From Caecitellus pseudoparvulus (Eukaryota > Bigyra: Bicosoecida), in the NCBI GenBank assembly GCA_965644315.1, contig CBFFRQ010000067.1:186001-250000 (forward strand): 64,000 nt of DNA. The letters run 5' to 3'. The notes under the pieces are model-generated. The model saw only the letters and a program-made list of their open reading frames with translations, had not been told where the DNA came from and made no database searches. The position numbers and the translations under genes are program-made. This document shows, piece by piece, positions 40,901 through 50,000 of this stretch (positions are counted from its first letter, which is position 1; every line of letters begins with the position of its first letter).

Positions 40901-43900
40901 CTGGCCCTGACCCCGGCATGCTGTCACATGGCATCTTCGCCTGCACCTCCCCCACCGGCACACCCAAGGCACTCTGCTCTGGGCTCGCTGCCGCTGTCAC
41001 GTACAGTGCGCTGGAGCTCGCATTCACCTCCGGCGCTTGCAACTCCTGCATGGTGCCTCGCAGCCCCGCCGCAGCGATGATCGCGCCAGCGGTGCTGTCC
41101 AGCAGCAAACTCGCCTGCAGCAGCAGTGGCCGCAGTGGCAGTTTGAACGCCAAGTGGTTGTATGGCAGCAGCGGCAGCACAGGGTACTTGAACGCGTTTA
41201 TCTGTAGCAGCTGTGAGAGTGAAGGGGCCCACGTCGACCTTTTGTGGGCACCCACTGCCTGCCCAACACACATGGAGCCAAACGACACGCCGGTCGCGTT
41301 ACAGTCGGCCGGCACGGCGCCAGGTGCACAGGCGCCCCGCATGGCCAACAAGACAGATCCCGATGGCGTGCACAGTGGTTTCTGCTGGTACGCTGCGATG
41401 CAAGTTGACATCTGGACGGGCCAAAGAAACTCAGGACCGTTGCCTGTCCGGCGGTTGGCGATGTACGTTGCCAGTGGAGTCGCGTCAAACACCGGCCCCA
41501 GACCAGACACAGCCAGCCAAGGCACCCACATGTTGTCAAAAGGGTTCACCGTCGGTGGCAGCCCCGCAGGTGTGCGGTACTTCTGCTGCTTGGCAACCAC
41601 CTTCACCTCACCGTCACTGGCGCCTGCATGCGCCAAGTGCTCCTGAATCGCCAACCGCAACGCAGCTGCAGGCGGCATCGTCGGCTCTGTGGAGTTCTTC
41701 ACACGCTGCCACAGCCACTTGGCAGTGGCTTCTGCAGCGCCACCAGGGTCTGACGCCTGCACCGACACGCCTTTCTGCGACACCGCCTCCTGCAAACCGC
41801 CCGCATCCAACTCGGCCTCACCACGCACGGCCAGGATCACAACGCCACCATTCCGCACATCCGCCACATCAACACTCAGGCTGATGTTGGCCAGCACGCT
41901 GCGAGCGCGGGGTAGGACATGCATGGACGACAGCCAGTCACCGAGGGAGGCTGGGATCTGGTCAAACCTGTAGAAATCTTGAATCGGGGCATTGCGGCCA
42001 ACGTGCGTCCACACTGACGGGCAGTACCCACCAATTTTGAAGCGGAAAGGAAGGTTGTCATACGTCCACTTTGTTGCGATGCCGTCACGCGGGGTGGTTA
42101 CAAACCCGGACACCCCAGATGTACCCACAGACGTGCCTTCAGTGCTGAAAGAGTACGACGTGGAGTCTGAGCTGGTCCTGCTATAGGGCCAGGATGAAAT
42201 CCACGTTGTCCATCTCCTGAATCGGGTGCGCTGGGCGTTCCGCGCGTGCCTCACGAAGCGGGGCGGCCCCCCCACCTCCTCATCACTGCGCGCTAGGGCC
42301 GCGTCCACAGCATTGCTCAACGCAGCTGATGCAGCGAAGCCCTCCGTCACGGCAGCGAGGGCGTTGTTTACCAAGGCCGTCGCGTTTACAGAGATGTCCA
42401 CATGCACCGTATCCGTCACAGTCACACGCACCGCAGCGTCCACACCCACGACCCTGCGGCTGTCTCCATCAGACGCCCACACACACTCTGCCCCTGAGCC
42501 GCCCGACTCCGCTGACCCCACAGGGTCCATGCACAGGCTCAGCTGCCCTGCCCACTCCCCTGCGAGGTCCAAACCAAACGCCGATGCCGCAGATGGCAGG
42601 TCATACACCTCATCCATCGACCACTCAGCGGTCAGCACGCCATCACGGCTGGCAGAGGGCGAACCCTCCTCCGTGCGGCGCTTGCCTGGCTCGCCGAACG
42701 CTGACCCACTCAGGAATGCAGAGCTGCTGGCGAAGTTCAGCAGCTTCAACATGTTCCATGCGCCGTAGCCATACACCGTAGTGTACTGGCTGGTCAATGC
42801 CTGCTCGTCCCACCCCGACAGCCACCGCACACCCTCGTCAAAGCCCGCCGGCACCATGTTGTCGGGCACATCAGGCAGGATGGTGGTGTTGTGTGCGTAT
42901 GGCCAGGCACACAGCTGCGTGCCGATGAAGCCCGCTGGGTCTGTGCCTGGTACATCCTTCTCGGACAGGACCCACCAGTTGCGGTTCGCCGCCGAGAAGC
43001 CGAGGTTTCCCACAATGTCGCAGGCGCGCACAGGCAGCGAGCCGACCGTGAAGGTGTCCAGCACGCCTTGCTCGTCGCTGTAGCTCCACGCCAAGTCGTT
43101 GTTGATTGCCATGATGGGCTGCACCAGTACTGCCACGTTACGCAAGTGCCACAGAGGCAATAGAAGCGGTGCCACAGGTGTCGCCGCCCGCGCCAGCCGG
43201 ATGTCAGAGCTGGACACCGCCACCGCTGCGCTCTGCAACCCCGTCACTGCTGTAGCTCGGAACTCCGCCGACATGCTGGGCGACGCCACTGCATCATACG
43301 CATGCTGTCCGCACACGCTCGCCAAGGTCATGTTCACAAGCAGCTCCACTCTGATGATGGGTGTGCCGCGCGGAATGCTCACAGTCACTCCACGCAGCCC
43401 GCAATCCAACACCGTCGACTCGCCGCCGCCGCCGCCGGACAGCGTGAGGTTCGTAGAAAGGCCGCTAGCAGGGAACATCACTTGATAGCCACCATTTGGT
43501 AGTCCGTCTGTGTCCAACTCTACCTTCACTGTTGCCAAATCAGGCTGTGTGGCGGGATATGGCGTCTCCATACTCACACTGCGAAAGTTCACCATCTGCA
43601 CACGAGGACGTGTGACGCGGCCCAGCGCCCGACCTGCGCCAGCAGGCAGCATCTCCTCTGGCAAGGTCGCAGTACTCAACAGTGGGACCCACGCAAGGGA
43701 AGGCAGTGAGCTTACCATCAACACCGCAGGAGCCTGTGCCACCCACAGCATCGTGCTCGGGGACCGAAGTGACGCCAACAGGCGCTGCACTGATGCGTGC
43801 ATGCTGGCCTCCACGTCGTCCATCGCGTCCTCTGACGCCTGCGATGCTGCAGGCAGCAGTGCACTCCAGTCCGGCGCATCGTGGGTGTCAGGACTCAGCG

Positions 43901-44969
43901 TGTGCAAGGCAGCCGCGCCAACAGCCTCCAGAGCCGCAGGCTGCACCGCCGCGCGGGCAGCATCACCCATCGACCGTGTCACTGCCACAGCCACGGTGTC
44001 CTTCACTGACGCAGCCACAAAATAGATGGATGCATCGATGCTTGCTGGAGCTGTGGGGCCAACCCACGACACTCCGCGCAACTGACAAGCCGCTTCAGCC
44101 GTCGACATGGAAGGGACTGCCTGCTCAGACCCAGCCTCGCGGTTCGCCAACAACAACATCACGTCAGACTGCACAGTCACAGACACTGCAGGGTGCAAGC
44201 TGAGCATGTCGCCCACAAGGTCCTGCAGCGCGGGGGGCTGCAGGCTGGGAGCCAGGGGGTTCGGGTCTCTGCGGGAATCGCTGTCGGCAGTACTTGGCAT
44301 AGTCGTTTCCGCATCTTTGGGTGCTGCGGGCTTCGAGAGGAGACGCTGCTTGGTCATGGCAGTGTGAGTCACATTCTCGGCAACAACTGCAGCCCCTTGC
44401 ATCGCACTGGGGTTCAGGGCAAAGGACACTTCGCGGCCGAACATGTGCAGGCCCCACAGGCGAACTGCAACTGAGCACACAACCTGCGCCGCCTGCCCCG
44501 CTCCCGCGTCATCTCGGAGCAGTTCCAGTGAACCAGACCATGATGAAGTTGGGGACAGCACTGTGCATGCTGACGAGGTGCGGCGAATCTCCCCTGCTAG
44601 GACTTGGGCACGTGCTCCTTTCGTGTTTGGCTGGACACGGCAGGCAGTCGGGCATGCGCTCCACGCCACGCCGTGCACATCCAGCGTCAGGGAAGCGTTT
44701 AACTGCATCCGCATATGACCTGTCTCTGCTCCCTCTGCTGTGGAGGTGTTCATGTGCAGCTGGGCGGAGTGCAGCGTGGGGGGGCCGTCGGGAGCCAAGC
44801 CTTTCAGTTCCAAGATCAAGCCCACCACTGCCGCCAGCAGGGGCAGCAGCACGAGCAGCCATCGAAGCGAGCGGCTGGACTTGGTGTCTGGCTTCTTGGA
44901 ACCGTACTTGAGTTTTTCCGCGCCTGCCGCTGCTCGAGGCAGGAGAGCGGCTGAGCCTGGTTGCTGCAT
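37992..44969 (-). CDS. Giant double-anchored membrane protein with Ser/Pro/Thr repeat stalk
   Basis: A single frame of 2,325 residues. A basic cytosolic-type N-terminus (GSKKPDTKSSRSLR) precedes a signal-anchor helix at about 36-55 (WLLVLLPLLAAVVGLIL). About 1,790 residues of probable ectodomain follow, rich in Ser, Ala and Val, with many N-x-S/T sites and scattered Cys. A mucin-like region at about 1,780-2,250 contains ~21 copies of a 16-residue Ser/Pro/Val/Thr/Glu repeat. A second helix (GIAVGSVLFLALIAAVILVG, ~2,262-2,281) is followed by a basic cytosolic tail. Both ends would be cytosolic with one very large lumenal or surface loop. I recognise no domain in the ectodomain. The upstream frame reaches 45002, but the first ATG is at 44969 (MQQPGSAALL). 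Location at the cell surface is inference. Confidence 0.78.
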   Translation of the reverse strand: MQQPGSAALLPRAAAGAEKLKYGSKKPDTKSSRSLRWLLVLLPLLAAVVGLILELKGLAPDGPPTLHSAQLHMNTSTAEGAETGHMRMQLNASLTLDVHGVAWSACPTACRVQPNTKGARAQVLAGEIRRTSSACTVLSPTSSWSGSLELLRDDAGAGQAAQVVCSVAVRLWGLHMFGREVSFALNPSAMQGAAVVAENVTHTAMTKQRLLSKPAAPKDAETTMPSTADSDSRRDPNPLAPSLQPPALQDLVGDMLSLHPAVSVTVQSDVMLLLANREAGSEQAVPSMSTAEAACQLRGVSWVGPTAPASIDASIYFVAASVKDTVAVAVTRSMGDAARAAVQPAALEAVGAAALHTLSPDTHDAPDWSALLPAASQASEDAMDDVEASMHASVQRLLASLRSPSTMLWVAQAPAVLMVSSLPSLAWVPLLSTATLPEEMLPAGAGRALGRVTRPRVQMVNFRSVSMETPYPATQPDLATVKVELDTDGLPNGGYQVMFPASGLSTNLTLSGGGGGESTVLDCGLRGVTVSIPRGTPIIRVELLVNMTLASVCGQHAYDAVASPSMSAEFRATAVTGLQSAAVAVSSSDIRLARAATPVAPLLLPLWHLRNVAVLVQPIMAINNDLAWSYSDEQGVLDTFTVGSLPVRACDIVGNLGFSAANRNWWVLSEKDVPGTDPAGFIGTQLCAWPYAHNTTILPDVPDNMVPAGFDEGVRWLSGWDEQALTSQYTTVYGYGAWNMLKLLNFASSSAFLSGSAFGEPGKRRTEEGSPSASRDGVLTAEWSMDEVYDLPSAASAFGLDLAGEWAGQLSLCMDPVGSAESGGSGAECVWASDGDSRRVVGVDAAVRVTVTDTVHVDISVNATALVNNALAAVTEGFAASAALSNAVDAALARSDEEVGGPPRFVRHARNAQRTRFRRWTTWISSWPYSRTSSDSTSYSFSTEGTSVGTSGVSGFVTTPRDGIATKWTYDNLPFRFKIGGYCPSVWTHVGRNAPIQDFYRFDQIPASLGDWLSSMHVLPRARSVLANISLSVDVADVRNGGVVILAVRGEAELDAGGLQEAVSQKGVSVQASDPGGAAEATAKWLWQRVKNSTEPTMPPAAALRLAIQEHLAHAGASDGEVKVVAKQQKYRTPAGLPPTVNPFDNMWVPWLAVSGLGPVFDATPLATYIANRRTGNGPEFLWPVQMSTCIAAYQQKPLCTPSGSVLLAMRGACAPGAVPADCNATGVSFGSMCVGQAVGAHKRSTWAPSLSQLLQINAFKYPVLPLLPYNHLAFKLPLRPLLLQASLLLDSTAGAIIAAAGLRGTMQELQAPEVNASSSALYVTAAASPEQSALGVPVGEVQAKMPCDSMPGSGPACPQQVGVSGTVFVPDAGSAMRPLAEGLLPSVSWGIAGSTSVSRKALLQLAREAASRWSRAGALQVEVRALLPSTQTVTQQPLQLAGELVLGVSDSGAARGQTGVSLLPNVSAGGASVLELWTQGGASVNLSAATHGQSRVGTFPASGLPGDVQAWVKWLSYGSMLASAQVRVDGDSFPLLRGVHVAELPGSPALREAKSLLCQVAGFFWSRAGTICDRVVSAVTDALGDDDEGLVLYPNRQAVDDSASMTSGTTSTSTIGSVPGVTFRSSHWVAKVPGVELPSLSGSGLGLPWAGGVQVAPAACADAASCLSWLTPGATTVWSLLPYVQVRLTEGACSPAAPQAYLQTIRDTLQAWYTGAGQGVPLSERVLHSACGGGRPACMVLRGRASKVQYVLTERLGSPVWHGTCRMRVEVGPANASQSVAVRGDAPCSGEVEHGAWLDCLARVEGGDGDGIVTAGVGLTDVMGTVPAPLATTSPTPSPSPTSSATPSASVSPSVSPTEGSTPSASVSPSVSPTEGSTPSASVSPSVSPTEGSTPSASVSPSVSPTEGSTPSASVSPSVSPTEGSTPSASVSPSVSPTEGSTPSASVSPSVSPTEGSTPSASVSPSVSPTEGSTPSASVSPSVSPTEGSTPSASVSPSVSPTEGSTPSASVSPSVSPTEGSTPSASVSPSVSPTEGSTPSASVSPSVSPTEGSTPSASVSPSVSPTEGSTPSASVSPSVSPTEGSTPSASVSPSVSPTEGSTPSASVSPSVSPTEGSTPSASVSPSVSPTEGSTPSASVSPSVSPTEGSTPSASVSPSVSPTEGSTPSASVSPSVSPTADPSRSTGASPLASRSPSSSPSASSHSSPTSSQPPPSSTSSPTSTPSHSATGTVSPSASEAPPASGGSAKPASTSLSAGGTAGIAVGSVLFLALIAAVILVGRRMGWFTSAAQAPTAAAPKPTAAAKPEEKSTRVVMSPLQIEAWK
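38437..39444 (-). repeat. 48-bp coding minisatellite (~21 units)
   Basis: About 21 head-to-tail copies of a 48-bp unit with core GACACGCTGGGCGACACCGA (plus-strand sense). Copies differ mainly at two sites, GAGGCA or GATGCA, and GTCGGGG, GTGGGC or GTTGGT. They encode the 16-residue stalk repeat (residues VSPTEGSTPSAS in its core). The period is a multiple of three, so copy-number change keeps the frame. Confidence 0.95.
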
Positions 44970-45601
44970 GGTAGACGGAGGAAAGTTGCAGGCTGCCGAC
45001 ACCTCTCTCGGCGCACCTGCCCGCTCGAAGGAATCCTGGCCAGGGTCTTACCCAAGGCAGGCTGAGAAGATGCAGCAAAGGAAATGTCAGGTGATGATTG
45101 TTTTTGCAAAGTGTGTGCTTGTGGACAGGCAGAGTTTCTGTTGTGTGCGCCTTTCTCGGCAACCTGCCTGGTAGCGCGAGGACTTGCGCTCAGACGCGGC
45201 CGACTGCCCAGCTCTCTATGGAACCACCAGTGCAGCGCATTGAGGCGGTTCATTGCGGGCTGCACGTATATGAAGGCAAGTGCCTCTTGCAAGTCAGTGT
45301 GTACAGGTCAGGCAGCGTTTGCGATTGCTGGCATCTTTGCTGCGTGCCCTGGCGCCCATTCAAAACCCAGCAGAGCACCGCCAAGTGGCAGCCGCCCCTC
45401 TGCGCTGCATTGCTAATGGGGTTCCAGACAGGCTGCTACAGCACGGTGCATGGCCCGCTCTCCCCAAGCAGTGCATCGTTGGCAGATACGACGCAGACCA
45501 TTGCGCTGGTCCACAATTCCCCGCCCCACCATTCACGGGCACGCTCCTGCCGAAGCAGTCTCTTTTGTGAAGCCTGTCCCGCCCTGTGCACCGCCTTCAC
45601 C
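44970..45601. promoter_or_regulatory. Divergent intergenic region between the giant membrane protein and TMEM164 genes
   Basis: 632 bp between two divergent start codons, expected to contain both promoters and 5' UTRs. No repeat, RNA gene or recognisable motif is seen. Small frames here show no protein resemblance. Confidence 0.45.
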
Positions 45602-46719
45602 ATGCAGCCGCTAGTTGCTGCGTTGCAGCCGGTGGTGGATCCGGCGCTGGATGCTGGTGAGAGCATGGTGCGCTGGCTTGGGGCTGGCACGAACATGACC
45701 GACCGCAGCTACCACGCTGGGAGTTCTGTGTCCTTTTCCTGGTACTTGACCCCTCGGCAGCACGCGGCAGAGCTGATGGCGTTGAACCTCGTCGTCATCC
45801 CGCTGTTGGTCTGGCTGGCTCGCCGGTACACGCGTGCTGTTGGCATCAAAGCGCGGCCCGTTGACCAAATGGGCTGGCCGCTGTGGCTGCTGGACCAGGC
45901 AGTGCACTTCACCGGCCTCATCACGCTGGGTTTCACGCTGTGGTACAAGTATGAGAAGGACGCCTTCGTCTTCATGCTGCAGCCGTGAGTGCGCCTGCGT
46001 TTCGTGTGAAACTCCGCCAAACGGGCGGCTGCAAGAGTGCGACGCCGTGTCCCCTGACAGGTGCCACATCTCCAACACGCTCATGATCATCTTTTGGTTC
46101 TTTCCTGGCGCCAAGACGGGCAAGGACGGTAAGGTTGTGGAGAACACCTTCATCAAGTGCGTGGGCCAGGATTCGTGGCGGCGCTGGCTCTGCTGCCGAA
46201 CTGCCACACACGCGCACCTTGGGCCCCACGCTGCGCAGCTACCTGCAAGCCTTCAACATGGACATTTGGTTCGGCTCCCTGGCCGCGCTGCTCATGCCTG
46301 ATTTCCGGAACACCCGCTTGTTTCTGGAGAAGGAGATGTTCATCATCCAACACGGCTTGCTGGTGGCGTTGCCTTTCTACTACATGGCCGTGCGGCGGTA
46401 CACCGTGTACTCCGACTTCATCCACATCTTCCAGAACTACCTCATCTTTGCGCTCATCCACTGGGACGTCTTCTCCACCGTTAGCATCTTCTGGAACTGC
46501 AACGTCAACTACATGGCCCAGCCGCCCAACGGCTTCACCAAGTACGGCGAGTGGTACCGGGGCGTGGTCATGCTGCAGTGCTTGGCGGCGACGCTTGCGG
46601 CGCGGTACATCTTCTCGGGGCTCTGGGGCTTGCTCGTGACGTGGCAATACCCCTACACCGTGTGCTGTGTGCGCCGCTCAAAGGGGACGGTCATGGGCCT
46701 GGCCAAGAAGCAGCAGTGA
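45602..46719 (+). CDS. TMEM164: TMEM164 family membrane acyltransferase
   Basis: Exons 45602-45984, 46061-46156 and 46239-46719 join in phase to 319 residues, near the length of animal TMEM164. After splicing the conserved segments appear: PCHISNTLMIIFWFF (after intron 1), YLQAFNMDIWFGSLAALL then MPDFRNTRLF (after intron 2), EKEMFIIQHGLLVALPFYY, and CNVNYMAQPP followed by YGEWYRG. About seven membrane helices are visible. In animals TMEM164 is reported as an acyltransferase making arachidonoyl ether phospholipids, with a Cys and a His proposed as catalytic; the Cys of PCH and the His of IQH correspond to those positions as I recall them. An ER or related membrane is expected. The N-terminus up to the first helix is hydrophilic with one N-glycosylation site (NMT). 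Confidence 0.85.
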
Positions 46720-47087
46720 CTGCTGCCCCTTAGAACGCGGCACGGCGCCCACGCCGGGACCAGCACGCTGCATCGGGTCGGAAGCAATGCATGCAGTGTT
46801 AGGTCTGTGAAGACTGCCGTTCATGGCGCGGGGGCTTCGTCATCAGGCTTAGATTGATAGATGTTGCTGTGGTTTGCGAGGGCCCCGCCCGGCACCCCCC
46901 GCCGGGTGCAGAATCTTGCCAGGCACGAGCACACGACAAATGCAAAAGCGTCAGTCCATCTTGCACGGCCTTTCCGTGCCAAGAGGTGCTTGCTCGGCAG
47001 CACAGGCCCAGCACGCCGGGCAGGCTGCCTGCGGAAGTTGGAGTTTTGGCGCAGCGACGGGCGCGCTCCCTGCCACACACAGACGAC
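46720..47087. other. Intergenic spacer
   Basis: 368 bp between two tandem plus-strand genes. The following gene's frame is open back to 46854, but no ATG lies in it before 47088, so most is likely 3' UTR plus promoter. No motif is recognised. Confidence 0.5.
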
Positions 47088-50000
47088 ATGGCATCGCCCA
47101 GCAGCGCTTCCAGGCCCATCGTGCCATCTGTTTTGGACAGCCTGGCGGCGCTGGAGAGCAAGCTGAACGCCTTCCAGAGCCTGGAGGAGGCGGCGCTCTC
47201 CTCCAGCACTGCAAGCAAGCAGCCAAGTGCAGGCAAGCCAAGCTCGCCGCCTGGAGGGGGTTCACCCAAGACAGCGCCGGCGAGTGAAGCCCAGCAGATC
47301 CTGAACATGTACCGCACCGCCTCGGGCAGTCCAGACCGCACCCGCCGCAGCCCCGGCGGCAGCGTCGGGCGTGGTGCGCACGTCGCACGCGACGCCGGCA
47401 CAGACAGCGCGGGTCGACGCCCGGCGCAGCAAGCTCTGAGCCAGGCAGCCCAGCGCCTTGCCCAGAGGTTTGAAGGGATGGATACAGTGCAGGACCTGGA
47501 CTCTGCGCCTGCCCACAGCTCTCCCTGGCGCCTGAGCGATGTCACGGGCGGCCCACCTCCGCCCGAGGCAGCCGTCCATGCGCCAGCTGGGGCAGGGTAT
47601 GCTCGGTCGCCTTTGAAGGAGTTCCAGGCTGGCTCACTGGATGCAGAGGGGCATGCGGTGGAGGAGGATGAGGAGGTCGTCGTTCGCGACCAGCTGCCCC
47701 CCCTGGACCGGGCGTCGCTGCTGCGCTCCGCTGACGCACACCTGGGCCCAGTGGCTCAAGAAACGCTGCGTGCCCGGGCCAACGCGTCCCCATACGCCGC
47801 TTGGCCAGAGGGACCCCGGCAGCCCTTCCTGTCGGAGGATGCCGATGTTCGTGGGCGGGAGGCGTCCTCGGCGTGGCAGGCAGCTAGCGCCGTGTACACG
47901 CCAAGTCGAGAGGCGCTTGCCGCGGTGGGGCAGCACCCGCCCTCGGCATCAGGGGCAAATCAAGAAGGCAAGGCATCGCCCACTGCGCTGCTCGCCCACA
48001 GCGACCTGCCACGGGACACCGCTGTGCAGGCGTCACAGGGCGCGACCCCAGGTCTGCCTGCTGCCGGCCCAGCTCGTGGGTACCTGGGGCACAGTTCCTC
48101 ACCTGCTGGCGTGACGTCAGTGGATGACGGCGGCCTGAGCTTCACCCTGGCCCAGCGCACAGTGCCAGGCGGCCTGGTGTCTCCGCAGGATACCGAGCGG
48201 TATCGCGCATCGGTCGCTGCGACCATGCAAGGCGCCCTCGCGACCACTCTGGCCGAGACCGAGGAAGCGTCTCGGCGCGATCTGGCGCTCGTCGCCAGTG
48301 ACGCCCTCGTAGCGACACATGCCGCCACACGGCAGGCGCTGGAGGAGGGGGGCGACGATGCAACGGTGCTCGGGAGGTGGTCGCGGGGTCGGCAGGAGTC
48401 GCACGCTGCGCTGCAGCGCCAGCTGGTCGCAGCCGAGTCGGCGGCAGGCGCAGCCGAGGTGACCAGTGCGCTCGTCATGGGCGCAGATGGGACGCGGCGG
48501 TCGGTGGATGTGGATGCGCTGGCGCCCCCCCCCGGCACGAAGCACGAGGGCGACATGGCCCACCTGCGGGCCAAGCTGGCAGGGCCAGGCGCAGTGGCCG
48601 CCTCTGCTGCCCACCGCCTGGCTCACAACAGAGGTCAGTTGGTGACTGTCTCGGGCACGGCCATGGCACTGCGAGGAGGGCACAGCCTGGGTGCTGACAG
48701 CGCCTCTGGTGCGTTTCAGGACGCTGGCATGTCCCTGACGGATCAGATGCAGGGCATCGTGGACAGCGAGCTGTTCATGGGGAGCATGGTTGCTGAGCAG
48801 CAGCGCTCCCAGGCCGACGCGGCGACGATTCGGCGAGCCCAAGTGCTGGCTGCTGCCACGCGGGACATTCCAGACTGCGACCTGGTGCAGGATGAAGGGA
48901 GCGGCAAGCCCCGCACGCCGCCCTCACACACGGCCACGTCACGGCATTTCTTCTCGGAGTCTGACACCGCCAGCGACTTTGCATCGTCACGGCGGCGGGC
49001 TGCGGCTGACACGACGCTGCCCAAAATCACCGCCGTCACGGCGTCGCTGTCGGAGATGTTCGGCTCGCCAGGTGGCGGGGAGGGCTACTCCACAGTGCCT
49101 CACCGACGAGTGTTACAGTCTCCCATTGACTCTGCAGCAGGCACGTACGTGACGCCCATGGCTGCGCCCAGCGGCATGTCGCAGGAGGCGCTCGTGGCGG
49201 CGTTTCCGCACGCGCAGGCAACGCTTGCAGAGCGCCGCAACCAGCGCCAACTGGCCACTGGGGAGCTGACACCGTCCACAAAACACATGGGCGCACTGGC
49301 CGCACAAGCCCATAACCAGGAACAGCTGCTGCAGCGCGTGGCAGCGGCAGAGGCCAAAGCTGCCGCGAAGAAGGGCGAAGAGCTGGCTAAGGCTGCGGCA
49401 GAGGCGGCACGTGTGCGGGCATCGCACATCACGGCTGAGAAGGTGGAAGCAGCGACACGGGAGGCGGCGGCGAAGGCCAAGGCGGCCCGCCGGGCGGCTC
49501 GCGCGGCCAAGGTGGCGGAGGCGAACCCGAAACCTGCGCCACCACCCAAGCAGCAGGCCGCGCCCAAGGCGAAACGCACCAGGGCCAGCATGACGCCCCT
49601 GGACCGCATGAGTGACTCCCAGCGTGCAGCGCGGAAGGATGACTCGTCGGGCGTCGTGACTGACGTCATCCCCGACGCGAAGCCGACCACTGCCAAGGCT
49701 GAAAGCAAGGCGCCGTCGAAGCCACCGCCCCCCACCGCTGCACGCGGCACGGCAGTGTCCAGCAAGCCCCCTCCCCCCTCCACACCCCACGCCAAGGAGA
49801 GCTTGAAACGTGCGACGCAGGCAAAGCGCACGTCTGTGCTGACGTTTTACTCCAGTCGCGTGAACCTTGCGGGGGGGCGTTTCCAAGGCGCGCCGCGCTC
49901 AGCTGGTCGCAGGCGCATGCAGCCGCAGAGCACCCCCAAGCACTCTCCACGACACGCTGCCACTGACTCCGATTCCGACTCCACAGCCACCATGGTGACG

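Noticed and set aside
31311-46719. Functional pairing of glutathione peroxidase and TMEM164 (both linked to lipid peroxidation in animals)
   Set aside because: They are 14 kb apart with unrelated genes between; linkage in a eukaryotic genome is not evidence of a shared pathway.
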